DNA of 64,000 nucleotides from Clitoria ternatea (Eukaryota > Streptophyta > Magnoliopsida > Fabales > Fabaceae), in the NCBI GenBank assembly GCA_037962975.1, contig CM075675.1:31622501-31686500 (forward strand). Reading direction: 5' to 3'. A model generated the notes under the pieces. It made no database searches and was not told where the DNA came from. It saw only the letters and a program-made list of their open reading frames with translations. The translations under genes were made by a program, and so were the position numbers. Below are positions 37,101-46,860 of the stretch, in pieces. Numbering within the stretch: the stretch's first letter is position 1; the number at the start of each line of letters is the position of its first letter.

Positions 37101-37112
37101 TGGTATCAGAGC
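37101..37112 (+). other. Primer binding site of Sirevirus 1
   Basis: TGGTATCAGAGC, two bases after the LTR end. It is complementary to the 3' end of initiator methionine tRNA, the standard copia primer. Confidence 0.9.
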
Positions 37113-37159
37113 TTGTCCTTTAGGTTGATCACTCCCTCAAGTGAAAAGGAACAAGATCT

Positions 37160-37740
37160 ATGGCATATTCTCAGAGTAATCAGCTTATTGTAGAAGATTC
37201 ATCTATCAATAGGCCACTAACCTTTTTTTGGTAAAGACTATCCATATTTGAAGGACAAAATAAAGATGTTCATAAAGTCCACCCAGTACAGCCTATGGGT
37301 AGTCATCACAAAAGGTGATTATGTAGCTCCTGTTGATGAAGATGGAAAGCTCAAATCTAAAGATGAATGAAGTACTTTTGAAATAAAGAAAATGGAGATC
37401 AATGCCAAAGCCAGATTCCTCCTTACTTGTGCTCTAATAAAATTAGAGTACAATAAGGTATTTAGCTATAAAATACCTAAAGAAGTCTGGGATGCTCTTC
37501 AACGTAACTATGAAGGCACCTCCAATGTAAAGAGATCCAAAAAGATACTATTGACCAAACAGTAAGACGCTTTCAAGATAGAGGACCATGAAACAACGGT
37601 TCAAATATTTAGAAGATTCCAAACCCTAATGAATGAGCTTAAGGCTCTTGGAACAACACCTTCCACAAAAGATATCAATGTAAAGCTTCTTGGAAGTTTG
37701 CCTGAAAGGTTTGATGTCAAGTGTTCAACTCTTAAGGAAG
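37160..37740 (+). pseudogene. Sirevirus 1 gag (truncated)
   Basis: Gag capsid-type protein, starting at ATG 37160 (MAYSQSNQLIVEDSSINRPL). An extended T run near 37212 breaks the frame, and stops occur at about 37367 and 37562. The visible core includes AKARFLLTCAL, KEVWDALQRNYEGTSNVK and NELKALGTTPSTKDINVKLL, the UBN2-type gag fold. The sequence passes directly from GSLPERFDVK into pre-integrase sequence, so the CCHC zinc knuckles and the protease are missing. Confidence 0.8.
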
Positions 37741-38640
37741 GTAGAATAGGCAAAATTCCTTCACCTATCATTGAAAATGTTTACTTGGTTGAAGGTCTGA
37801 GACATAACCTACTAGGCATTAGTCAATTTTGTGACACTGGGTACAAGGTCTCTTTTTACAAAGAGAAGTGTACTATCATTAACCATGATGGATCCATACT
37901 CTTCACTACAAACAGACATCACAACCTGTACAAGGTTGACTTGAATGAACCGAATGATCAAAATGTAACATGTTTGTTTTCAAACTTAGAAGATAGATGG
38001 ATCTGGCACAAAAAGCTTAGGCATGTGAGCTTAAAACATATTTCAAAACTTTAAAAAAAGGCCTTGTTAAGGGACTGCCAACGATTTCTTTCAACAGTTC
38101 CTTGCCTTATGAAGCATGCCAAAAAGAGAAACAACATAAAACCTCTTTTGAAAACAAAAATGTTGTTTCCACAGCTAGACCACTAGAACTATTACATTTA
38201 GATTTATTTGGTCTATCTCAGGTACAGAGTCTGGCAGGAAAGAAGTATGGATTTGTCATAGTTAATGATTACACAAGAATGACATGGGTATACTTCCTAT
38301 CACACAAGGATGAGTCTGTGAAAGTTTTCAAGATTTTCTTATCTTGAATGAGAAAGGATTATGTATTGGTACAATAAGAAGTGATCATGGCAGAAAATTT
38401 GAAAATGAAATTTTTAAAAAATTTTACAATGAGTTTGACATAACTCACAGTTTTTCTTCTCTAAGAACACCTTAACAGAATGGTGTTGTGGAAAGGAAAA
38501 ATAGATCTCTATAAGAAATGATAGAATACTGCTTTGTGAAAACAATCTTTCAAAATATTTTTAGGCAGAGGTTGTGAGCATTTGCTTTAATGTTCAAAAT
38601 AGAATCCTTATCAGACTAATACTGAATAAGACTTCTTATG
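37740..38640 (+). pseudogene. Sirevirus 1 pre-integrase and integrase
   Basis: The pre-integrase block is VYLVEGLRHNLLGISQFCD with WIWHKKLRHVSLKHISKL (zinc-binding HH-CC region) up to 38054. The core begins at LLHLDLFGLSQVQ (first catalytic Asp) near 38200. RSDHGRKFEN at about 38380 holds the second Asp, with G changed to R next to it. NGVVERKNRSL at about 38480 holds the catalytic Glu. Frameshifts near 38054 and 38345 and a CAA-to-TAA change near 38470 prevent translation. Confidence 0.8.
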
Positions 38641-38859
38641 AAATGTAGAAGGACAAAAGACCTAACATTTCATATTTCCACCCTTTTGGTTGCACCTGCT
38701 ATATCCTTAACATAAAGGATCATCATGGAAAATTTGATTCTAAGTGCGATAAAGGGATATTCATGGGAAACTCAACCACATCAAAATCTTACAGAGTTTT
38801 TAATACAAGAATTCACACCATTGAGGAATCAATGCGTGTATGGTTTGGTGATCTTCAAA

Positions 38860-40646
38860 AGATTGATAGTAGACTGACGATCTAGATCTTGATGATGCAG
38901 GTGGGCAGCAGCAGGAAACTGAACAAGATCAGCAAGGATTAGACCCTACTTAAATTGAACCAACTGAAGAAGGAAACAAAGAATCTAAACAACAACCATC
39001 AGTGTCTAAACCAGAAAAGTCAAGGGACTGGAAGTTCAAGGGTTATCACCCCTTAGACCTCATAATTAGAGATCAAGCTTATAGGCATAAGAACCAGATC
39101 CAAACTTCTGAACCAATCCACCATAGCTATGGTTTGAGAACTAGAACCCAAATCTGTTACAGAAGCTTTGGAGGATATTGATTGGATCATTTCCATACAA
39201 GATGAATTAAATCAGTTTGAGAGGAGTAAGGTTTGGAGCAACAAAGGCATTATTAGAATCAAGTGGGTCTATAGAAATAAGCTTGATGAGGATAGAAAGG
39301 TTGTCAGAAACAAAGCTAGACTTGTAGCACAAGGCTACAACCAGCAAAAAGGTATTACTGAAATCTTTGCCCCTGTAGCCAGACTTAAGGCTATTAGGAT
39401 GCTCCTTACATTTGTTGCTTTTAAAGGAATTACATTATATCAGATGGATGTTAAGAATGCTTTCCTGAATGGGGTTATTGAAGAAGAAGTTTATGTAAAA
39501 CAACCCCCTGGTTTTGAAGATGTTTCTTTACCAAACTATATTTTTAAACTAAGTAAAGCACCATATGGTCTGAAACAAGCTCCAAGAGCTTGGTATGACA
39601 GCTTAAAACCTTTTTAATTGTAAAAGGCTTTAATGGAGGAAGAGTAGATACAACTCTGTTCAGGAAAAGCTCTCATAAGAACTTTATAATTGTGCAAATT
39701 TATATGGATGACATTGTTTTTGGTGCTACTGATGTAAGTCTATGCAAAGAATTTTCTGAAATGATGCAAGCTGAGTTTAAAATGAGTATGATGGGAGAAA
39801 TTTCATTTTTCCTAGGCTTGTAGATCAAACAGACTGATGATGGTATCTTTATCCATTTGCAGAAGTACACCAAGGAGTTGCTTAAAAAGTTTAAAATGAC
39901 TGACGCTAAACCCATGAGCACTCCTATGCATCCAAATTACATAATAAATAAAGATGAATCTGGTACATCCGTAGATCAGATCTTGTATAGAGGAAAGATT
40001 GGTTCACTTTTGTATCTCATATCCAGCAAACCAGATATGATATTCAGTGTTTGCATATGTACAAGATATCAATCAGACCCCAAGGAATCACACTTGTCTG
40101 TAGTGAAAATGATTCTAAGATATTTCTTAGGTACCACTAACCTTGGGCTGTTCTACAAAAGAACAAACTCGTTCTCTTTATTAGGTTATTGTGATGTAGA
40201 TTTTGTGGGAGATAGAGTTAACAGAAAAAGCACAAATGGTGGATGCCACTTTCTTGGCAAAAGCCTGATATCATGGGGGAAGCAAAAAGCAGAACTCAAT
40301 TACACTTTCAACAGTGGAGGTTGAGTATATGTCTACAACAAGCTACTGCTCTCAACTTCTTTGGATGAAGTATCAGCTTGAAGATTACTCAATCAAGGAA
40401 GAAGAGGTCCCTGTGTTATGTGACAACACAAGTGCAATAAATCTCTCCAAGAATCCCATTTAACACTCCAAAGCCAAACACATAGAGGTGAAATATCACT
40501 TCATCAAAGACTATGTACAAAAGGGGATTTTGGACATGAAATTTATGGACACAGACCATCAATGGGCAGACATCTTTACAAAGCCTTTGGCTAAGACCGA
40601 GTTTGCTTTCCTCAAGTATAACTTAAATCTGAGAAATATTTCTTGA
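38860..40646 (+). pseudogene. Sirevirus 1 reverse transcriptase and RNase H
   Basis: The RT_copia domain is clear: IKWVYRNKLDED and NKARLVAQGYNQQKGI (39168-39617 frame), YQMDVKNAFLNGVIEEEVYV, then YMDDIVFG at 39701-39724, the catalytic YxDD box. A frameshift follows PYGLKQAPRAWYDSLKPF (39617). RNase H is read at 39857-40646: SSKPDMIFSVCICTRYQ, GYCDVDFVGDRVNRKST, then CDNTSAINLSKNP and ADIFTKPLAKTEFAF. A frameshift near 40318 and a stop near 40460 separate the parts. All catalytic blocks remain readable but no continuous product is possible. Confidence 0.85.
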
Positions 40647-40950
40647 AAATGTCTGCTTTGTATGTGAACTTGTTTTGTGTAAATAAGTCTGATTGTATAC
40701 ATGTAATATACATAGTTGCTTGATATGTCTGAACTTATAAAAGTCTGCCTCTACCTTAATGCTGAGAGGAAAAAGTTAAAATCTTTTGGGATTCGTGTTA
40801 ATTCAAAGGTTTTACATTTTATTGTCATTAACTTTAAAATGTACTATATGGCAACAGTTAATATCCTTTTGTGTAACTGTTACCTGAATCATTTTCTCTC
40901 TCCTTAATAGTAGACAACTTTTTTCTTTTTAAATCAAGTGACTCTTCACT

Positions 40951-40958
40951 TATATTTT
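40951..40958 (+). promoter_or_regulatory. Candidate internal TATA box before env-like ORF
   Basis: TATATTTT followed by a pyrimidine-rich leader, 89 nt before the ATG at 41047. The same layout occurs in Sirevirus 2 (62372). Weak on its own. Confidence 0.3.
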
Positions 40959-41046
40959 CCCTCCTTGCAAAGCTTTCTCTCTTTATGTGCTAAAACTCTT
41001 TGTTTTCCTAAAACCCTAAACCTTTCACATTCTCTTGAACTCTGAA

Positions 41047-43010
41047 ATGGCACCTAAGCATTCTGTTGAAGGCATTGTAAAGTCTTTATTCTTTTATCCT
41101 GAGCAACATAAGCTAGACAAACGAGACATTACTGCTAAAATCAAAGGAATCATATGGACCCGATTCTACATAGACAGGGAGCCTTTATCCCCTTCCTTGG
41201 TTCTTGAGTTCTGGAAAAGAATTACTATTGATAAGTCCAAGTTTATCATTCTTGGAAATCTTAAGGGAAAGGCCATAGAAAATTCAGAAGATGTGCTTGC
41301 AATAGTGTATGGTTGTCTAGCCCTTGGAAATGTTTATGCTGGTGATTTTAAGTATGAAGTGGTGTCCTCTTTGGAGATAAACAAGCTGTTATATAGAAAG
41401 ACTCACCCAGCAAAGTTGGTGTCTGGGAGTTTGCTTCCTAGAGTGAAAATGTTTCATCTACTTATGAAACAAGTGTTTTGTCCAAGGAAGAGTGCAAAGG
41501 ATATAGTAACAAAGTTGGACCATTTTTGCATGTATCATATGATGAAGAAGAAACAGGTCAGCCTACCAAATGTCATTATAACATACTTGAGTTCTTCAAT
41601 AGGGAAGAAGCAGAATAAAATTCCCTACCCAATTATTTTGATGAAGGTCTTTGCCTTGGAGAATGTCCCAACTCAGATAGTTCATGACTTGGTTTAATCC
41701 TCATCTCTGGTAAGCAAACTTCCTTTGTTCTTACCTCTATTGGATCAGACTTTGGAAAGGTCCATCCCTGCACCAGCCCAAAAGACAAGGTCTACCCCTA
41801 TAAACATAAAGAAGAAGAAGTCTGAGCTTGACCATGAGCCAGCCTAGCCAACACTCAAAAGAAAAAGTGGTAAAGTTAAGATGCCTGCTAAGAAATCTAG
41901 GAAGCTCTTTTTAGACGAATATGATAAGTCTAACAAGTCAGACTCACCTCTTGAGGTCAAGCCTAAATCTGTGGCTCCTCCTCCCCCTCCCAAGAAGACT
42001 GTGCCAGCTTTTAAAGGCACTATAAAAATTGCTCAATCATTAGATCCTGATGATGGTGTCCCCCCTCTCAGCTGCTAAGCAAACCTGTTGCTCAGCAACA
42101 GAAGAAGAGTGTTCCCTCTCCTCCTCCTCAATAGGTAAAGTAGTCTACCCTTACACCATAATAAAGTCAGCAGTTTGTTAGTGTTTTTCTTGCTTTACAT
42201 TTAGAGGTATTTGTTTAGGGCTGGATAAGACAGGTCTGGCAAGCCAAATACCAGGAGATGAGAGCCTTATATCTCAATGATATAAGAGCTAATAAGGAAG
42301 AATTGTTGAAGTATGGTGGCTATCCGACCTACGTTGAATATATCAAGTTTATTATAGGTCATCTGAAGCAATTTCTTGAGTATGATATTCAGAAGTGAAA
42401 CCACACAGACTGGATCAACAGATTCTATAAAGTTATGGGTGAATATTTGAGTAATAGAGCTGATTTCAAACAACAGATTTTAAAAAAGAGAAAAATACAT
42501 GAGTCTTAAGCTGAGTCCAGTAAAAAAGGTGCAAAGTCTAATGCTTTGAGCAACCCTTTTCAACTAGATTTCACCTCTCCAACCCAACTAGACCAAACCT
42601 GAAAACCTCAACCTGATCAACCAGACCAGACCACACCTTAGCCATCTCCAAAACTTGTTGCTATACCCTCTCCTCTTATGTATCTTCAAATCTTTCCACC
42701 TAGACCTCATACCAAACCATCCAACCCTTACCCTCTTCAACATGTTACCCCTGGCATACCTCTGATAAAAATCATTAGACCGGTCTTAGATAAAGAAGAT
42801 ACAAGATACCATCACCCCTCAAACACAGCCATAGTTAAAACCCCAAGTTTCAACATTAGGAAAGTCAACATTTTCCCCTCTGTACCTCACTTTCTTCCAC
42901 CTATTCCTTTTGAACAAGCCATGCTCAACCCTCACCTCATATCAACATCAGACATTGCTATGCTTTATGCTTTTAAATTAGAAGAAACCAGAGTTATGAT
43001 GGATATATAA
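41047..43010 (+). pseudogene. Sirevirus 1 env-like ORF region
   Basis: Extra 3' coding region of the Sirevirus lineage, usually called env-like; the function of these plant proteins is not established. The first frame (41047-41697, 217 aa from ATG 41047) has the plant transposon-associated fold style with WTRFYIDREPLSPSLVLEFW and SGSLLPRVKMFHLL. It is followed by broken Lys/Pro-rich frames (41881-42078, VKPKSVAPPPPPKKTVP) and a Pro-rich frame at 42678-43010. No signal peptide or clear membrane segment is seen in the first frame. Multiple stops make it non-functional. Confidence 0.65.
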
Positions 43011-44021
43011 CAAAAGTGTCAGTATCACAAGTTTCATGTTGTTATTACTCTTGGAAAGAAACTTTTGATTTCCCCTAATCGACTACATCCAAGAGTAGTG
43101 AAAATTGAGTAAGGAAAATTGAAAAAACCCCTTCCTCTAAAGGGAATGTATTACAAGGAAGCCTGGGATGATCCCAGACCTTGAGAGCTTCCAGCAGACT
43201 CTCTCAAGAGTATTCTTTCTACTCCTTATCCCACTGAGGATCATGCTTGTGCTCTATGGAACCACTACTTGTGGTAGCTAGGACAGTAACGGTCTACTTC
43301 TGGTCTGCCCCCTAGGAATGAAGAACTCTTCCATACGCAGATCTTTTTGGAGAGATATAGTACCATTTTTAAGAGAAGTGTCTGCTTTGAAAATCAGACC
43401 CTTTTTTCTCTCAACCTTTTGTTATATTTCTTCCTTCCTCCAACATCTTTGTTTTCAAAACTTGTTATTTATTGTTTATTTCCACCACTGCATCCCTTCT
43501 GATCATCACTCGTTCAACAAATGGTTTAACTTTGCCCCTTGATGATGCCCCTTCTTTCTTGCTAGCAAAAAGGGGAGAACAATCAGGATTTAAAATTAGG
43601 CAGTAAAGTCTTTTATGAGATCATTTTTATCAATCTTGTCTTAGGGGAGTTTTTAATATTTTGGTTTTGGTGTAATGTTCTGTATTATCTTTATTGTTAA
43701 TCAATAAAACTATCTTTGTTCTGATATAATTTTCTTCTCTGATGGTAATAATGATGCTTTAATATTTTTTTATATAAATATGCTCTAAGTTTTCATGCTT
43801 TAATCAAAGAAGAAATACTTTAATATGCTAAATAATTGTTTTGATTCTAAGTTTCTTGACTATATGTTTTCTTTTGATAATAGTTGCTCTAATACATAAT
43901 CTCTACATGAGATTATGATTATGTTGCTCTGATGTTATCTTGTCATGATTCCCTCTCAACCTCTTTTCTCTGATTATCTTAGACTTTACTTAATAAAAGA
44001 CTTGATGTTTGCTATTAACAA
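43011..44021 (+). other. Sirevirus 1 3' untranslated region
   Basis: About 1 kb with decayed coding remnants to about 43550 and then T-rich sequence leading to the polypurine tract. No further domain is recognised. Confidence 0.5.
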
Positions 44022-44033
44022 ATAGGGGGAAAT
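44022..44033 (+). other. Polypurine tract of Sirevirus 1
   Basis: ATAGGGGGAAAT directly before the TGTTGAAACC start of the 3' LTR. Confidence 0.8.
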
Positions 44034-44398
44034 TGTTGAAACCAAGTCTGGTTTGAGAAAAGAAATTGGTACTAACCATTGACCAGACCCCAAGTTGCAT
44101 TAACATAACTAGACCCCAAGATTTGTTAATAACACACATCAAGGCATTTACTTTAAATGAAGTCTGCCAATGTGTAATCTAACCTGTTCAAATTAAGTGT
44201 TTCAGAAAAAATACTAAGTACACAAGTTATAAAAGAAAGGAGGAGTCCATCAGAACAAAAGTCTAATTCAAAGAAAAGTATGATTCAAGACTTTGTCCAA
44301 AAGAGTTTGATTCAAGAATTTTAAGACATATGGACCAATAATCAGACCTCGGACTTTTGATGCGACAAGATCATGCACATGAACATTACCTCAAGTAC

Positions 44399-45456
44399 CA
44401 TGGTTATCAGAACCAAACCGGATCGGCCGGTCGAACCAGGAACTAGTGGTATGTCCGGTTCGGACATATGGAAAACCAGGTTTCCACTGAATCAGTCAAA
44501 AACCGGGTCAATATATTTGTTTAAAAAAGTATTTTTAACGCCCAAAATGATGTCGTATTGGGCCTAACTTAGGGGAAAAAAATCCTTTTCTGATCTCATT
44601 CCTTCGTTGCCTCTCCTATCTGCCTTGTTTTTCATTCTGCATCTTCATCGTCGAGCCTCTCCCATCTACCCACCATCTTCATTCCTTTGTCGTGCCTCTC
44701 CCTCCTTTGTGCTCCAGGCTCTACGTTGAGCCCTTCATTGTTCGCCATTGAGCCCTCCATCTCCATCGTGTTGTCTTCGTCGAGGTCTGTCCATCATGGT
44801 GTTGAACTCGAGCTCCCTTCTCTGTGCTGTCGTGATTGAGCCTTCTCTGCCCAATGGTAAATCCCTCTCTATTTCATTGAACTTAAATATTTGTTGTTCA
44901 TTGAAATTGCTTTACAGTTGTTGTTCATTGAAATAATTGTTTTGCTGTTGTTGTTTATGGAAATTGTTTTGCTGTTGCTATTCATTGAAATAATAATTGC
45001 TTTGCTGTTGCTGTTTATAGAAATTATTTTGTTGTTATTGTTCATTGAAATTGCTTTGTTGTTGCTGTTTGTTGAATACTGCTTTACTGTTGCTGTTAAT
45101 TGAAATTGCTTTGTTGTTGCTGTTCGTTAAAATTGCTTTGCTGTTGCTATTCATTGAAATTTCTTTGCTATAATTGCTTTGCTGTTGCTGTTCATTGGTT
45201 CCTAAATTGATAGCATTTCTTCAGTTCATTTGTTAATTGGTGTTGAAATCTGTTGTTTGGTGTTAGTTCCTTTATAGAAATTTGTTGGATTTTTTTATAA
45301 GTATTAAGTTATTTAACAATCTAATTAATTATTGTTTAATAAATAATAATAATTTAATACTGATGGTTCGACCATAGTTTGACCGCTGGTCCGACTAGTG
45401 ACCCTTGAACCGGTGCCCTCACTGGTTCAATGACAAGTCTGGTTCTGAGAGCATTG
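44399..45456. mobile_element. Non-autonomous DNA transposon (hAT-like) in the LTR
   Basis: It interrupts the 3' LTR at a point known from the intact 5' LTR (CCTCAAGTACTGATCAT near 35953). It is flanked by TCAAGTAC (44391-44398) and TCAAGTAT (45457-45464), an 8-bp duplication with one mismatch. The ends are loosely inverted: CATGGTTATCAGAACC and, in reverse, CAATGCTCTCAGAACC. GAACCGG/CCGGTTC arms are frequent near both ends. The 8-bp duplication favours hAT; Mutator (usually 9 bp) is the alternative. No transposase is present. Confidence 0.75.
44884..45205. repeat. Minisatellite, about 27-bp unit, inside the DNA transposon
   Basis: Repeated TTCATTGAAATTGCTTTG-CTGTTGCTG-type units, roughly ten diverged copies with some A-T rich length variants. 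It produces hydrophobic repetitive open frames (LLFIEI repeats) that should not be taken as a membrane protein. Confidence 0.8.
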
Positions 45457-46370
45457 TCAAGTATTGATCATACAATGTTCTTAATCTTTTTTATGATACT
45501 CTAAAGTCAAGCTCTTATCAAGAAAACTCTGTTTATCATTAAAGAAGAAAAAGAACAAAACAATGGATCAGTCAAGGCACTCTTCGTAAAAATCAATGAA
45601 GCTGCTCTACACATTTCAAAAAACGCTTAATTAAGTCAGCTCATGTGTCAGTAAGTTTTAGAAGTGCAACAATATATACTCTGCACGGTTGTTAAAAGAA
45701 GAAAACCAACAGATAGCTTTATGCTCTGAAGATCTCAAGGAACTCTAATTACATGTAAGTTTCAAAGTTCCTTACAGTTCCTTGATACCAGACCTTTTGG
45801 CATCTCATTAGTTTATCAAGGTCTAGTGCTTGTGATTAAGTAAAACTCCTTCAAAAGATTTCCAACAGCTCTATCTCCTCACTAGCTTGTCAAACAGTCA
45901 TTGTGAGTGACCTATATATATTTGAAGAGATTCATTTTTGAAGTTTTAATAGGTACAACAAGAAGAATCAATCTTTATGATAAAAAGCTTTCTTAATCTC
46001 TTTATAGCTTCTCTTAGACAAAGGCCTTCTTTTTTGTTCTACCTCTAACAGACTTTGGTCCTTTTGTCTTTGTTTACTTAGTGTATCTATTTATCTCTGA
46101 ATATATTTTATACACTAAGTTCTCAGAAAAAATCTTACACATTCTATTCTTACAAACTTGTTGTGTAAAAGTCTGGTGTGTTGCTAGCCTTTAGTTTCGT
46201 TGGGAAACAGTTGTGGTTTGAAGAGGCTTTGAAAGAATACTTAGGTTTGAGCCAGGTGTGGCTTGTCGAAAGAATACTTGGGTTTTAAGCCAAGAGTGGT
46301 TGGATTCAAGAATACTTGTGGCATAAGTCTGGTGCTATTATTGTAAAGAAGATTTTACAATAGTGGAAAT

Positions 46371-46386
46371 CCTTCAATTCAGAAGG
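46371..46386 (+). other. Predicted R/U5 hairpin, Sirevirus 1 3' LTR
   Basis: CCTTC-AATTCA-GAAGG after ACAATAGTGGAAAT. The stem is unchanged from the 5' LTR copy while the loop differs. Confidence 0.6.
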
Positions 46387-46574
46387 GACTGGACGCAGCT
46401 TCTGTGTTGGAAGTGAACTAGTATAAATCTCTGGTGTTCATGCTTCTCTTTCCTTGCTCTTATCAAGTCTGTTTTTACGAGTCTGATTACTTATGCTTTA
46501 AAAAGGTTTAAAATTCCCGCAAAGAGAGCCTAAGACTTATTCAACCCCCTTCTAAGTCTGACTCTGAACTATCA

Positions 46575-46860
46575 ACTTGTATATACTGCAGTATAATCTT
46601 ATCATTAAAGTCAGATCTGCATGTATTTGCATGAATATTGTGAGGCAGCCATCATGATATTGAGAAGATGTGGGACAACCATTGATGATAATTGAAATGG
46701 TATTGATAGCATATGCAATGATATCATTATGTATTGTTGAGTTATGTTAAATGACAATGATGATGTGTGTATAGTTAATGATGTAGATAAGATGATGAAC
46801 TAGATTGATTGGATGAAATGTATTGTGGCAAATTTAGTTCAATATTTGTCCTTTAACATA
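46575..46860 (+). mobile_element. LTR-like segment C, right part
   Basis: Continuation of 33841-35595 after the Sirevirus. AAGTCAGATCTGCATG (46609) matches AGTCAGATCCGCGTGCAT of segment A (32574). Confidence 0.45.

Larger units (their letters stand above)
35596..46574 (+). mobile_element. Sirevirus-type Ty1/copia retrotransposon 1 (SIRE1-like)
   Basis: An 11 kb plus-strand element with LTRs at 35596-37098 and 44034-46574, a methionine tRNA primer site at 37101, copia-order pol domains, an env-like ORF region after RNase H and a polypurine tract before the 3' LTR. Long LTRs, copia domain order and the extra 3' ORF define the Sirevirus (Maximus/SIRE1) lineage. It is inserted into LTR-like segment C. 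The flanking pentamers (AATTA left, ACTTG right) do not match, so the target duplication is lost or the ends have recombined. All ORFs are broken and the gag-protease junction is deleted. Confidence 0.88.
44034..46574 (+). repeat. 3' LTR of Sirevirus 1, with insertion
   Basis: It begins TGTTGAAACCAAGTCTGG like the 5' LTR and ends CTGAACTATCA. It is 2541 bp because of the 1058-bp transposon at 44399-45456; without it, it is about 1475 bp. The two LTRs differ by many substitutions, so the element is not recent. The R/U5 hairpin is at 46371-46386. Confidence 0.9.

Noticed and set aside
37101..37112. tRNA gene fragment
   Set aside because: TGGTATCAGAGC is the retroelement primer binding site, not part of a tRNA gene; no cloverleaf is present.
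44891..45103. Hydrophobic repetitive small protein (LLFIEI repeats)
   Set aside because: It is a translation of the 27-bp minisatellite inside the inserted DNA transposon.
35591..46579. 5-bp target duplication for Sirevirus 1
   Set aside because: The flanks AATTA and ACTTG differ, so no duplication can be claimed.
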